The notes: generated by a model from the letters alone, not told the origin. Counted from the stretch's first letter, positions 16,954 to 25,207 are shown. The stretch: DNA of 51,704 nt from Candidatus Bipolaricaulota bacterium (GCA_028277345.1 JANQGM010000032.1:1-51704); one strand, 5' to 3'. Numbers and translations: made by a program.

Positions 16954-17377
16954 GGCGAGCGGCTCCTTGTCGGCAGTTACGACAGGTGCCATACAGTTCG
17001 AAATGGGTTTCCCGAACCTCGAACCCTTCAGCGTCTGCAGCGTGACGAACGGAGGGCGGAACGGGAATGTCGGCGATCGCGCCGCAATGAGTGCAAACGA
17101 GATGAATGTGCTCGTCCGCACAGACCTCGTAATGAAAGTGGTTTTCGCCAAGGTCGGTGGCGCGGATGATTCCCAACTCTCTTAGCAAGGATAAGGTCCG
17201 GTACACGGTGGCCAATCCGATCTGTGGTCGGCTCTTCTGTGCAACGCGGTATATCTTCTCTGCGTCGAGGTGCGGCTGACGCTCAATGATGCCAAGCAGC
17301 AGTTCTCGATCAGGCGTCACCCGTTTCCCTGATGCCTCCAGCCGGGTGACCAGCTCAGGACTCAGTGTCTGGGGCAT
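16946..17377 (-). CDS. fur: Fur-family metal regulator
   Basis: A 143-residue Fur-family repressor. The winged helix lies at about residues 10-80 (RVTPDRELLLGII, GLATVYRTLSLLRELGII). A metal-binding motif, HFHYEVCADEHIHLVC, precedes two Zn-type CxxC pairs, Cys95/98 and Cys132/135. It starts at ATG 17377 with GAAGGAGG upstream; this overlaps feoA by 23 nt and the gene is followed by feoB. The operon context and an excellent Fur box in the feoA promoter make it a ferric uptake regulator controlling its own operon. It could be a Zn or Mn sensor by family alone, but the Feo context argues for iron. Confidence 0.9.
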   Translation of the reverse strand: MPQTLSPELVTRLEASGKRVTPDRELLLGIIERQPHLDAEKIYRVAQKSRPQIGLATVYRTLSLLRELGIIRATDLGENHFHYEVCADEHIHLVCTHCGAIADIPVPPSVRHAADAEGFEVRETHFELYGTCRNCRQGAARHG

Positions 17378-17627
17378 GAGGGCCTCCTTCGGGTTCCGGT
17401 CGTCCGAGACGTGCGACCGTGACGTGATGGGCGACTCCCCGCCCCAAAGCGACCTGCATCCCATGAACGCGCAGCAACAGCGGCCCGCGAAAAGCACCCG
17501 ATCGTACGATGGAAACGATATCGCCGATGTGAATGCCTAGCTGATTCAAGTTCCGGCGAATGCCCTGGCCGCCGTGGATGTCCGTAACGCGTGCGGACGT
17601 GTCATGAGGCAGGTGGGATAATCGCAT
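17355..17627 (-). CDS. feoA: FeoA-domain protein
   Basis: A 90-residue SH3-like FeoA protein, a cytosolic partner of FeoB. Core elements are VTDIHGGQGIRRNLNQLGIHIGDIVSIV and GPLLLRVHGMQVALGRGVAHHVTV, matching the family's GxGxxxxLxxLGI and G..v.lg...A..I.V pattern. The C-terminal tail (EPEGGPHAPDTES) overlaps the fur start, which couples the two genes. The ATG lies 8 nt after the -10 box, with no Shine-Dalgarno sequence, so the mRNA is probably leaderless. Confidence 0.88.
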   Translation of the reverse strand: MRLSHLPHDTSARVTDIHGGQGIRRNLNQLGIHIGDIVSIVRSGAFRGPLLLRVHGMQVALGRGVAHHVTVARLGRPEPEGGPHAPDTES

Positions 17628-17635
17628 GATTCGAA

Positions 17636-17663
17636 ATGATAACGATTCTCATTATCGTCTCAA
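17636..17663 (-). promoter_or_regulatory. feoA promoter
   Basis: On the minus strand, TTGAGA (17663-17658), a 16-nt spacer and TATCAT (17641-17636), 8 nt before ATG 17627. The Fur box covers the spacer and part of the -10. Confidence 0.65.
17638..17656. promoter_or_regulatory. Fur box
   Basis: GATAACGATTCTCATTATC matches the classical 19-bp Fur consensus GATAATGATAATCATTATC at 16 of 19 positions. It sits between the -35 and -10 of the feoA promoter, so Fur-Fe(II) should block transcription of feoA-fur-feoB. The divergent promoter at 17669-17696 starts 13 bp away and might also be affected. Confidence 0.85.
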
Positions 17664-17668
17664 GCGAA

Positions 17669-17696
17669 TTGACAGACGACTGATGCACGCTATCCT
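17669..17696 (+). promoter_or_regulatory. Promoter of the EndoIII-like gene
   Basis: A perfect TTGACA (17669-17674), a 16-nt spacer and TATCCT (17691-17696). The -10 ends 7 nt before ATG 17704, implying a leaderless mRNA and supporting that start over ATG 17626 or 17683. Confidence 0.65.
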
Positions 17697-17703
17697 GATA
17701 GGG

Positions 17704-18390
17704 ATGACACAGCACCCCCATCGCCTCAAAACCGTGGCTTCAGTCTGCCGCACGTTGATACGTTGGTACCAGCCGCGTGACTGGTGGCCCGGGCGCGATG
17801 ACCCATTTGAGGTGGTTGTCGGCGCGATTCTCACGCAGCGAACGACCTGGGCGCAGGCTGCCAAAGCCATCGAAGCGCTTCGCGGGAGCGGCCTCCTCAC
17901 ACCCAAAGCCTTCCTGACTGCGGATCGAACATGCCTTGAGCGGCTTCTTCGACCGGCGGGGTTCTATCGGGAGAAGACGAAGAAGCTGACCGCGTTTTGT
18001 CGGCTGCTGCGGGATGACTATGCCTGTGCGTGGGATCGTCTCGCCGATCAGCCTAAACAGGAGTTGCGTAAAACGCTGCTTTCTGTCTACGGGATCGGCG
18101 AGGAAACGGCGGACGCCATTCTCGTCTATGCCGCCGGACGGCCCAGCTTCGTCATCGATGCCTACACCCGCCGCCTGTTCGCACGACTGGATTTGATTCA
18201 TGGGGCCGAATCCTATGGCGAACTCCAGACACTCTTTGAGGACGCACTGGAAACGGACGTTGCGCTCTATGCCGACGCGCATGCCGCGATCGTGATGCAT
18301 GGAGCGTCTACGTGCCGGCCACGCCCGCGGTGTGATACGTGTCCGGTTCGGGACGATTGCAGCTTTGCTGACACGATGGAGAATGCATGA
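17704..18390 (+). CDS. Endonuclease III-like DNA glycosylase
   Basis: A 228-residue base-excision repair protein of the HhH-GPD superfamily. The helix-hairpin-helix is LLSVYGIGEETADAIL (about 125-140), followed by the catalytic Asp in FVIDAYTRR (Asp152). Four cysteines near the C-terminus (CRPRPRCDTCPVRDDC) form the 4Fe-4S motif. The Lys that makes classical EndoIII bifunctional is replaced by Glu134, so this is probably a monofunctional glycosylase, similar in HhH sequence to MagIII-type 3-methyladenine glycosylases, though those lack the cluster. It overlaps the next gene by four bases (ATGA). Substrate specificity cannot be told. Confidence 0.82.
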   Translation: MTQHPHRLKTVASVCRTLIRWYQPRDWWPGRDDPFEVVVGAILTQRTTWAQAAKAIEALRGSGLLTPKAFLTADRTCLERLLRPAGFYREKTKKLTAFCRLLRDDYACAWDRLADQPKQELRKTLLSVYGIGEETADAILVYAAGRPSFVIDAYTRRLFARLDLIHGAESYGELQTLFEDALETDVALYADAHAAIVMHGASTCRPRPRCDTCPVRDDCSFADTMENA

Positions 18391-19730
18391 TCCGAGTCGA
18401 TCGAACGCGGCTGAGGAAGCACCGATACCACGATGCCCTTCTCCATATCCTGGAGTCCGCGCTCTCGGCCATCAACCCGGAGACCCTGCTGTCCGAGGCT
18501 CTGAAACTGGAGGGACATGGCCTTACGGTTCGAGGCCGTCGGTACGATCTGAAAGGCAGGCGCGTAGGGCTCTTGGCGATCGGCAAGGCGGCCGCTGTCA
18601 TGGCGCGTGGCGTGGAGCGAGCCTTGGGGAACGCCCTATCCGGAGGAATCGCGATCACGCGAAGCGGCTATGGCGTCCAAACTCAGCGGGTTCGAGTGAT
18701 CGAGTCCGGTCATCCGATTCCGGACAGCTGTGCAGGAGCTGAGGCGGTGCGCGCGTGGATCGAGGCCGTCGGTCCGAGCGATGTGGTGCTGTGCGCGCTG
18801 TCCGGAGGAGGCTCCGCGTTGCTGACGGCGCTGCCAGACAGTGTATCGCTATTGGATTGGGGGAAGACGACCGCGCTTCTGATCGGTTCGGGGGCAACAA
18901 TCGACGAGATCAACACCATTCGGCGCCATGTGTCGACCTTGCAGGGCGGCCGCTTGATGGAGCAGCTTGCGCCGGCGCAGGTCATCACCTTGCTGTTGTC
19001 GGATGTGATTGGCGATCGCATCGAGTCGATTGCCTCCGGTCCGACGGCGCCTGATCCAACGACCTACGACGACGCGATGGACGTTCTCCAACGGTTTGAC
19101 CTGTGGAAGCGAGTGCCTCGATCCGTCTCCGCCTATCTTGAACGCGGATCCAAAGGGCACTACCCTGAAACGCCCAAGCCAGGGGATCCCATCTTTCGAA
19201 CGTCGGCGACGCATCTGTTGGGGTCGAATCACACGGCTGTCGAGGCCGCTGCTGAAGCCGCAAGGGGAATGGGGTTTCACACGGTCATCGTACCTGAGCC
19301 GCTTCAGGGCGAAGCTCGGGAGGTTGGACACGCCCTGGCCGAGCGTGCGCGGGCTCTGTCGTCCCATGCCACAGCGCCCTGGGCGCTTGTCGGTGGTGGG
19401 GAAACCACGGTTGCTCTTAAAGGATCAGGGCAGGGAGGCCGAAATCAAGAACTGGCGCTGGCGGCGGCTCAGCACCTGGATCAAGTCCCGGATATCGTGT
19501 TCGCTGCCCTGGCGACGGATGGCACGGATGGGTCGACGGAGGCGGCCGGTGCCGTGGTGGATGGGGAGACGGCGAATCGCGCCGCGAGCCGCGGCCATCC
19601 GATCCCCGAGGCGCTGGCGGTAAACGACAGCCATGCCGCCCTTGCCGCGTCAAACGATCTGCTGTGGACGGGACCAACGGGGACCAATGTCGCCGATGTA
19701 TGCGTTGCGCTCGGCGGCGTCAAAGCTTGA
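18387..19730 (+). CDS. Glycerate 2-kinase (MOFRL/DUF4147 family)
   Basis: A 447-residue enzyme of the GckA-type glycerate kinase family, which phosphorylates D-glycerate to 2-phosphoglycerate with ATP. The N-terminal DUF4147 domain holds LLAIGKAAAVMARG, ESGHPIPD, LCALSGGGSALLT and IDEINTIRRHVSTLQGGRL. The C-terminal MOFRL domain holds VGGGETTVALKGSGQGGRNQ (quoted as the family signature), FAALATDGTDGSTEAAGAVVD and the terminal TGPTGTNVADV. It starts within the last codons of the glycosylase gene. No other gene of a serine or glycerate pathway is adjacent. Family assignment is secure; use as a housekeeping or catabolic kinase is open. Confidence 0.9.
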   Translation: MIRVDRTRLRKHRYHDALLHILESALSAINPETLLSEALKLEGHGLTVRGRRYDLKGRRVGLLAIGKAAAVMARGVERALGNALSGGIAITRSGYGVQTQRVRVIESGHPIPDSCAGAEAVRAWIEAVGPSDVVLCALSGGGSALLTALPDSVSLLDWGKTTALLIGSGATIDEINTIRRHVSTLQGGRLMEQLAPAQVITLLLSDVIGDRIESIASGPTAPDPTTYDDAMDVLQRFDLWKRVPRSVSAYLERGSKGHYPETPKPGDPIFRTSATHLLGSNHTAVEAAAEAARGMGFHTVIVPEPLQGEAREVGHALAERARALSSHATAPWALVGGGETTVALKGSGQGGRNQELALAAAQHLDQVPDIVFAALATDGTDGSTEAAGAVVDGETANRAASRGHPIPEALAVNDSHAALAASNDLLWTGPTGTNVADVCVALGGVKA

Positions 19731-21096
19731 TCGTTTTCCAGCTTCCGGAGCGGAACTTCCAGATCATGGCGACGGCCAGCGCAATCCAATAGACATATTC
19801 GCCCATCCACGCGCCGACGAGGCCGAGTGGTGTGCGCAGTCCCAACCAATAGACGGTGGGCAAGTAGACGAGAACACATCCAAGTTCCACAAGCATCACG
19901 TACCGCGTGTTCCCCGCGCCTTGAAGCGACTGGGATAGGACCAAGGCGGCGCCAGCCACCAGCTGAACCAGTCCAAGAAGGGCGAGGGGCAAGCGCCCGA
20001 TGGAGATCACGACAGGGTCGGACGTGTAGATGCGAAACACCCATCCCGGGGCGGCGATGAACAGAATGCCGATGAGAATCATCGCATAGGTGGCCAGCTT
20101 GACCGACTCCCATGCAAGACGCTCGGCGCGGTCCGGTTTCTGGGCGCCCATGTTTTGCCCGATGAGCGCGGCCGAGGCGATGCCAAGTCCAACGGCGATC
20201 ATGATGGAGAGATGGTAAATCGACCGGATGACGTTGGTTGCCGCCAATTCGACGGTTCCGATGCGGGCGATGATCGCAAAGAAGATCGACCACGCGCCAT
20301 TGGAGAGAACGCGCTGAGCGAGGATAGGGGCCGAAAGCCGCACCATCGGCAGAAGCCAGCGCGAAGCGAACCAGGGCGAACGCAGGGTTCCGAATCGACG
20401 CTTGAATGGTGAAGAAAGAAGGATCACCCCGTAATAAACTGTGCCCGCGCCCATGGCGATTGTGGAGGCGAGGGCGGCCCCTTGAATACCCAGTTGAGGG
20501 AAACCCGCGTTTCCGAAGATGAGCAGATAATCGAGGACGACGTTAATCGCCGTAATGATGATCGATCCGGCTAACTGATGCTTCGTTCGTCCCACGCCGG
20601 AGAAGAACCCCAAGGCCGCTGAATTCAGCAACATGAAGGGCGCGCCGTAGAAGCGATAGTGCAAATAGACGGCGCCGGCTTCCCGAACCTGCGGATCGTT
20701 GGATGACAGCGGCGCGAGGAGCTTGGCCAGCCCGGGTGCCGTGACGACGAATGCGACTCCAAGGGCGAGGCAGACAAGCAATGCTGTGTTCAACACATGT
20801 CCGCAAGCCTCGTAGGTTCCCTCACCGAACCGACGGGCGACCAAGGTCTGGGTCCCGACGCTGAGTGATGACAGTGGAAAGGCGACAGCGAAGAACAGAA
20901 CGCCGGCGACGCCTGATGCCGCCAATGGCAGGGAGCCAAGATGTCCAAGCATGGCCGTATCAACGATCGAAAGCAGCGTGAACGTCAGCATGCCCAACGT
21001 CACGGGCGTGGCCAAGCGGAGAACATCTCGCGCGTGTTCGGGGTGTGGAAGCAGCGCCTTCCAGCCTCGGTTTTCTGTCTGAGATACACGGGCCAT
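19720..21096 (-). CDS. MATE-family efflux transporter
   Basis: A 458-residue inner-membrane antiporter of the MATE family with about twelve hydrophobic helices in two homologous halves. Typical segments are ATPVTLGMLTFTLLSIVDTAMLGHLG at the start of the first half (given only to locate the motif) and APILAQRVLSNGAW at the start of the second. Family members export cationic compounds using Na+ or H+ gradients; the substrate here is unknown. AGGAGG precedes the ATG. Its end overlaps the convergent kinase gene by 11 nt. Confidence 0.88.
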   Translation of the reverse strand: MARVSQTENRGWKALLPHPEHARDVLRLATPVTLGMLTFTLLSIVDTAMLGHLGSLPLAASGVAGVLFFAVAFPLSSLSVGTQTLVARRFGEGTYEACGHVLNTALLVCLALGVAFVVTAPGLAKLLAPLSSNDPQVREAGAVYLHYRFYGAPFMLLNSAALGFFSGVGRTKHQLAGSIIITAINVVLDYLLIFGNAGFPQLGIQGAALASTIAMGAGTVYYGVILLSSPFKRRFGTLRSPWFASRWLLPMVRLSAPILAQRVLSNGAWSIFFAIIARIGTVELAATNVIRSIYHLSIMIAVGLGIASAALIGQNMGAQKPDRAERLAWESVKLATYAMILIGILFIAAPGWVFRIYTSDPVVISIGRLPLALLGLVQLVAGAALVLSQSLQGAGNTRYVMLVELGCVLVYLPTVYWLGLRTPLGLVGAWMGEYVYWIALAVAMIWKFRSGSWKTIKL

Positions 21097-21182
21097 GCTG
21101 CCTCCTAGATGTCGCGCGTATCGAAGGCGCGCGAAGGATCATTCTCCCTTCGGCCTCCGGGTTTCTCAACAGGGCGGCGGAG

Positions 21183-22121
21183 TTAAGTCGTTCGCGCATC
21201 GTTCTTGAGGATGGCGGCGTCGTAATCGATTCGGGCGGGAGGTCTGCCACGCCGATCCAGTTGTGTAAGAAGCACACCGGAAAGTGTAATCGCAGTCCCT
21301 AAGGCCTTGGGCCACGTGAGGACGGCGCTGAGGAGGCCGATCTCGGCGAGCAGCGTGATGATGGGGACGAGGTTCGCTGAAACGGCAACCTGCGTTGCCG
21401 ACAAGTGGACGAGTGCGTAGTGCATGAAAAGGAAAGCGCCGGCGGAGCAAAAGACGCCGAGAAAGAGCAGTTCGGCCCAGGTGAGTAGGGTCATCCGTCC
21501 GAGCCAGGCGACGCCCTCTGAAGCCGCAAGAGGCCCGAAGATAAAGAGCGAGAAGAAGAACTGATAGAACGTCAGTTGCAGCGGGGAAACGCGTTTCAAC
21601 GCATCCTTGATCAGTGTCGTTCGCGTGGCGGCGCAGGCGACGGCGCCGAGGACGAGCAGATCGCCGAGTAAGCTGGTGCCTGAGTCCGCCTTCCCGAATC
21701 CGACGAGCACGAGAATGCCGGAGTAGGCGATGAGGATTCCCAGCGATCGCTGAAGGGTCAATCGCTCTTGCCGGCGGGCGAAGGCGATGAGGTAGACGGC
21801 CAGCGGGATGGTTGCGATGATGACGGCCACATGACTGGGCTGGGTGTTGGCGACGCCGAAGGTCTCGAACAGGAAATAGCCGACAGGGCTGAGCAAGGAT
21901 AGGCCGGCGAGAACCGCAAGCTCGCGCCGAGGAACGCGCAGGGCGCGGCGCGTCACTCCGAGGATGCCAAGTAGCACTGTGGCCAAGGCGAAGCGAGCGA
22001 ACAACAAGGAGAACACGGGAATCGTTCCGATCGCGTCTTTGATAGCCAAAAACGAAAGTCCCCAAATGACCATGGCCGAAAGCAGAGCGCTGTAGACGCG
22101 TAGCATGGATGTCGATGGCAC
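21183..22121 (-). CDS. EamA/DMT-family transporter
   Basis: A 312-residue membrane protein with about ten helices and two EamA repeats; the first begins LLSAMVIWGLSFLAIKDAIG and the second follows LLVLGAVACAATRTTLIKDAL. The start is a GTG preceded by AAGGAGAAC. It is a paralogue of the transporter at 11940 but only distantly similar. Substrate unknown. It lies 86 nt upstream of the MATE gene on the same strand, so two exporters may be cotranscribed. Confidence 0.85.
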   Translation of the reverse strand: MPSTSMLRVYSALLSAMVIWGLSFLAIKDAIGTIPVFSLLFARFALATVLLGILGVTRRALRVPRRELAVLAGLSLLSPVGYFLFETFGVANTQPSHVAVIIATIPLAVYLIAFARRQERLTLQRSLGILIAYSGILVLVGFGKADSGTSLLGDLLVLGAVACAATRTTLIKDALKRVSPLQLTFYQFFFSLFIFGPLAASEGVAWLGRMTLLTWAELLFLGVFCSAGAFLFMHYALVHLSATQVAVSANLVPIITLLAEIGLLSAVLTWPKALGTAITLSGVLLTQLDRRGRPPARIDYDAAILKNDARTT

Positions 22122-22227
22122 GGGTTCTCCTTGTGAGTGCTTGTGATTGCCTTCAGGCGGATTGTGCGTTCAAGGTCGTGTCTCCGCAACACGCCACACG
22201 CTCGATCCGGAAGATTGCGTTATCATA

Positions 22228-22241
22228 CGGCACCGGTGCCG
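22228..22241. promoter_or_regulatory. 14-bp perfect palindrome before mutS2
   Basis: CGGCACCGGTGCCG is perfectly self-complementary and lies 20 nt before the mutS2 start, just after a possible -10 (TATCAT, 22221-22226). It may be an operator or a small hairpin in the leader. Confidence 0.4.
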
Positions 22242-22261
22242 CGCATCGGATCGGAGGATGA

Positions 22262-24634
22262 ATGCACCCCCAAGCCGTTGCCCAGGAGAAGACATTGCGT
22301 GACCTGGAATTCGATCGTGTAAAGGCGATCGTTCGCCAGCATGCGTCATGCTCCCTGGGGGAAGAAGCGATTGACGAGCTGTTGCCTGTCGCCGATCGTG
22401 AGGTCATCGAAACGGCGATGGACGAAGTCACGGAAGGGATGGAGTTTCTCAATGTCCATGGGCGATTCTCACTCGGCGCCATTCGCGACCTCGAACCGCT
22501 GTTGGCGAGAGCCAAGGCGAGTGCGACGCTCGATGGCGAGGATTTCGCCATCGTTCGCAACACCATCGAAGGGACGCATCAAGTCAAGGAGACGCTGGGA
22601 GAGCATGCTGAGGGGCCGCGTCTGTCCGCGATCGCTGAGCGATTGACGGCTGGAGGCAGCGATATTCGCCGACAGATCCATCGTGCGATTGATGAGCGGG
22701 GAAGCATTCGTGACGAGGCCACGCCTCACCTCGCCTCGTTGACGAAGAAACGGCGTACGATCGAAGGCCGGATCGAGGCCAAACTGCAGTCCTTCATCGA
22801 TCGGAATCCCGACCATATCGCAGAACCCGTCATTACCCGCCGCCGCGGACGACTTGTCGTTGGAATTCGCAGTGGGTCCGTCGGTGCGATGGAGTTCATC
22901 GTTCACGATCGATCCGCGACCGGGCAGACGTTGTATGTGGAACCGCCTGGGTTCGTGTCCGAGAACAACGTCGTGACGCAATTGGATAGTGACATTCGTG
23001 AAGAGATCCGGCGCATCCTTCGCGCCTTGACCGAGGCGTTCTTGGATGCGGAAACCGCCTTTTTGCGCGACCGCGCGATCCTCGCCCATTTGGATGGCAC
23101 GTTCGCGCGCGCGGGCTACGCCGTGACATCAGGAGGCGGATTTCCGGAACTGGGATCGATGATTTCGCTTCGCCATGCGCGGCATCCGCTCATCGGCGTC
23201 GACAGCGTCGTTCCCGTGACGGTTTCCATTGGCGATGGCACGCGCATGATGGTTATCACCGGCCCGAATACGGGGGGGAAGACGGTGACTCTGAAGACGA
23301 TCGGGTTGCTCATCCTCATGACCCAGTCCGGCATTCCCATCCCCGCATCTCCGGATTCCATCCTCCCTATCCTGTCGTGTATCCGAACGGATATCGGAGA
23401 CGAGCAATCGATTGCTCAGAACCTATCGACGTTTTCCGCGCACATGACCAATATCGTCTCTCTTCTCGAAGATGCCGATGACTCCTCGCTCATCCTTCTC
23501 GATGAACTTGGGGCAGGAACGGATCCTCAAGAAGGTGCCGCACTCGGCCTTGCCGTCATCGAGTCCTTGTTGGAGTCGAACGCCTTGGTAGCGATCTCGA
23601 CGCACTTGACCCCCTTGAAGTACTTCGCCATCCGGCATCCTGAAGTGAAGACGGCGTCCATGGAATTCGATGTGACGACACTGTCGCCAACCTATCGGGT
23701 CGTCGAAGGGATTCCCGGACGCAGCAACGCGTTCATCATTGCCCAGCAGCTGGGATTTCCTGAAGAGCGCATCGAACGGGCGCGGTCCTTCTTGTCTCAA
23801 GGCGAAATCCGGGCCGAGGATATTCTCGATGAGTTGGAGCGCGAGCGGCAGCTGATGCACAAGCATCGCCAAGCGGCCGGGCGTGACATGGCCGAGGCGC
23901 GAAAGCTCAAAAAGCAATTCGAGCAGCAGCTGGCCGACTTCGAGGAGGACAAGGAATCTCAACTCTCCGATCGGTTCAAGGAACTGGATGCGTTCTTGAA
24001 ACAGGGCGTTCGACGGGTTGAAACGCTGTTGACGGCAGCTAAGGAAGATGTTGACGCTGACGAGCTACGGGCGCAGGTAAGGGATATCGAAGCGCTCCGC
24101 ACAGAGACGGCGGCCAAGCAGGCGGAAGCCGCAGTGATTCACCATTCCGATTCGCTCCATTCGGAGTCCCTGGAACTGGGCATGCACGTGCACGTGCGCA
24201 GCTTGGAGTCCGAAGGAGACATCGTCAGTCTTGGAGCCAAAGGCCGGGTGACCGTTGATCTGGACGGCGTTCGAGTCACGACCGAGGTGGCCGATCTGAC
24301 CCAGCCCGGGCGACGAAAACGATCGGCATCGCCGCCATCACGGCGGAAATCGACAACACGTTCAGGCGTTCGTGGACCTTCACGCGTTCCACTGGAGCTG
24401 GATGTCCGTGGTATGACGGTCAATGAAGCCTTGCGCTCTGTGGAGGAGTACCTCGATCAGTTGCTGCTGGCTGATGTACGCAAGGCGCGGGTGCTGCATG
24501 GAAAAGGAACGGGCGCGCTTCGGGACGCCATCCAAGCCTATCTCTCATCCTGTCGGTTCGTGTCCGCCTTTGGCTTCGCCCCCCCCAATCTCGGTGGGGA
24601 CGGAGTCACGGAAGTTGAGCTTTCTGAGAGCTGA
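22262..24634 (+). CDS. mutS2: MutS2 endonuclease/ATPase
   Basis: A 790-residue MutS2 protein, without the mismatch-recognition domains of MutS1. The core domain spans about residues 1-310, the ATPase domain has Walker A GPNTGGKT (334-341) and a Walker B region LILLDELGAGTDPQEG, then a long coiled coil (about 510-630) and a C-terminal Smr nuclease domain beginning LELDVRGMTVNEAL with the motif LHGKGTGAL. Relatives suppress recombination or rescue collided ribosomes, depending on species. The Smr LDxR and HGxG motifs are intact, so nuclease function is plausible. GGAGG is 4-8 nt before the ATG. spoVG follows on the same strand. Confidence 0.93.
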   Translation: MHPQAVAQEKTLRDLEFDRVKAIVRQHASCSLGEEAIDELLPVADREVIETAMDEVTEGMEFLNVHGRFSLGAIRDLEPLLARAKASATLDGEDFAIVRNTIEGTHQVKETLGEHAEGPRLSAIAERLTAGGSDIRRQIHRAIDERGSIRDEATPHLASLTKKRRTIEGRIEAKLQSFIDRNPDHIAEPVITRRRGRLVVGIRSGSVGAMEFIVHDRSATGQTLYVEPPGFVSENNVVTQLDSDIREEIRRILRALTEAFLDAETAFLRDRAILAHLDGTFARAGYAVTSGGGFPELGSMISLRHARHPLIGVDSVVPVTVSIGDGTRMMVITGPNTGGKTVTLKTIGLLILMTQSGIPIPASPDSILPILSCIRTDIGDEQSIAQNLSTFSAHMTNIVSLLEDADDSSLILLDELGAGTDPQEGAALGLAVIESLLESNALVAISTHLTPLKYFAIRHPEVKTASMEFDVTTLSPTYRVVEGIPGRSNAFIIAQQLGFPEERIERARSFLSQGEIRAEDILDELERERQLMHKHRQAAGRDMAEARKLKKQFEQQLADFEEDKESQLSDRFKELDAFLKQGVRRVETLLTAAKEDVDADELRAQVRDIEALRTETAAKQAEAAVIHHSDSLHSESLELGMHVHVRSLESEGDIVSLGAKGRVTVDLDGVRVTTEVADLTQPGRRKRSASPPSRRKSTTRSGVRGPSRVPLELDVRGMTVNEALRSVEEYLDQLLLADVRKARVLHGKGTGALRDAIQAYLSSCRFVSAFGFAPPNLGGDGVTEVELSES

Positions 24635-24706
24635 TGAACAATTGCACGTTTTGGATCCTTCCGCTACCATTGGGTGGATTCGCCGACTCGAGAGAGGTTG
24701 CGAGCA

Positions 24707-25015
24707 TTGAAGATAACCAAGATTGAGATTCGGCCCATGCGGGACGAGGGAAACCTGAAGGCGTTCTGCTCGGTCGTATTTGACGATGTGTTCATCGTCC
24801 ATAGCGTGAAGATTATTCAGGGGAAAGAGGCGCTTTTTGTTGCGATGCCCAGTCGCGAAGTCAAGAATGGGCAATTCCGCGACACGGCGCATCCGATTGA
24901 TAATGCGTTTCGGATGTCCATGGAGACCCAGATCCTGGAGAAGTACAACGACTGTGTGAATCATCCCGGCATGGCAATGCCAGCCGAGATTCACACCGAA
25001 GATGTGACATTTTAG
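24707..25015 (+). CDS. spoVG: SpoVG-family RNA/DNA-binding regulator
   Basis: A 102-residue SpoVG protein starting at TTG 24707 (LKITKIEIRPMR), with AGAGAGG upstream. The family core is complete: IEIRPMRDEGNLKAFCSVVFDD, KIIQGKEALFVAMPSRE and DTAHPIDNAFRMSMETQIL. Members bind nucleic acid and act as post-transcriptional regulators in diverse bacteria; presence does not imply sporulation. The final TAG stop codon forms the first three bases of the tRNA-Gln gene, so mRNA and tRNA are probably on one transcript and tRNA 5' processing would cut the message at its stop codon. Confidence 0.92.
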   Translation: MKITKIEIRPMRDEGNLKAFCSVVFDDVFIVHSVKIIQGKEALFVAMPSREVKNGQFRDTAHPIDNAFRMSMETQILEKYNDCVNHPGMAMPAEIHTEDVTF

Positions 25016-25083
25016 GGCGTAGCCAAGCGGTAAGGCAGCGGCCTTTGGAGCCGTGATCGAAGGTTCGAATCCTTCCGCCCTAA
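25013..25083 (+). tRNA. tRNA-Gln (anticodon UUG)
   Basis: All arms pair: acceptor TAGGGCG with CGCCCTA (7 bp), D arm GCC/GGC, anticodon stem GCGGC/GCCGT with loop CTTTGGA giving anticodon TTG, and T arm GAAGG/CCTTC with loop TTCGAAT. CCA is not encoded. The first three bases are the spoVG stop codon. Its 3' acceptor strand is also the beginning of a 22-bp perfect hairpin with downstream sequence. Confidence 0.95.
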
Positions 25084-25124
25084 CAGAAACAGGGGATCTT
25101 AGGATCCCCTGTTTCTGTTAGGGC
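25077..25124 (+). terminator. 22-bp perfect hairpin fused to tRNA 3' end
   Basis: Positions 25077-25098 are fully complementary to 25103-25124, with a TTAG loop. The first arm starts inside the tRNA acceptor stem. The second arm ends in TTAGGGC, a copy of the tRNA 5' end, so it could compete for pairing with the 3' acceptor strand. There is no T-tract. Likely transcription termination and/or a processing signal. Confidence 0.65.
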
Positions 25125-25130
25125 CCGACG

Positions 25131-25207
25131 GTGAGATCCTGAGTCAGCAAAGCTGATTCCAAGGAACTGATCGCGCAGCGAGCAGTTCCCAGGTTCAGAA
25201 TCCTTCC
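25131..25207. repeat. Composite repeat unit 1 with tRNA-like tail
   Basis: The head GTGAGATCCTGAGTCAGC (25131-25148) runs through an imperfect mini-hairpin to GGAACTG (25163-25169), which pairs with CAGTTCC (25183-25189). The tail AGGTTCAGAATCCTTCC (25191-25207) equals the tRNA-Gln T-arm AGGTTCGAATCCTTCC plus one inserted A. The same head and tail recur in the unit at 25261. Confidence 0.7.

Noticed and set aside
22262..25015. Evidence of sporulation from spoVG
   Set aside because: SpoVG occurs in many non-spore-forming bacteria and no other sporulation gene is seen.
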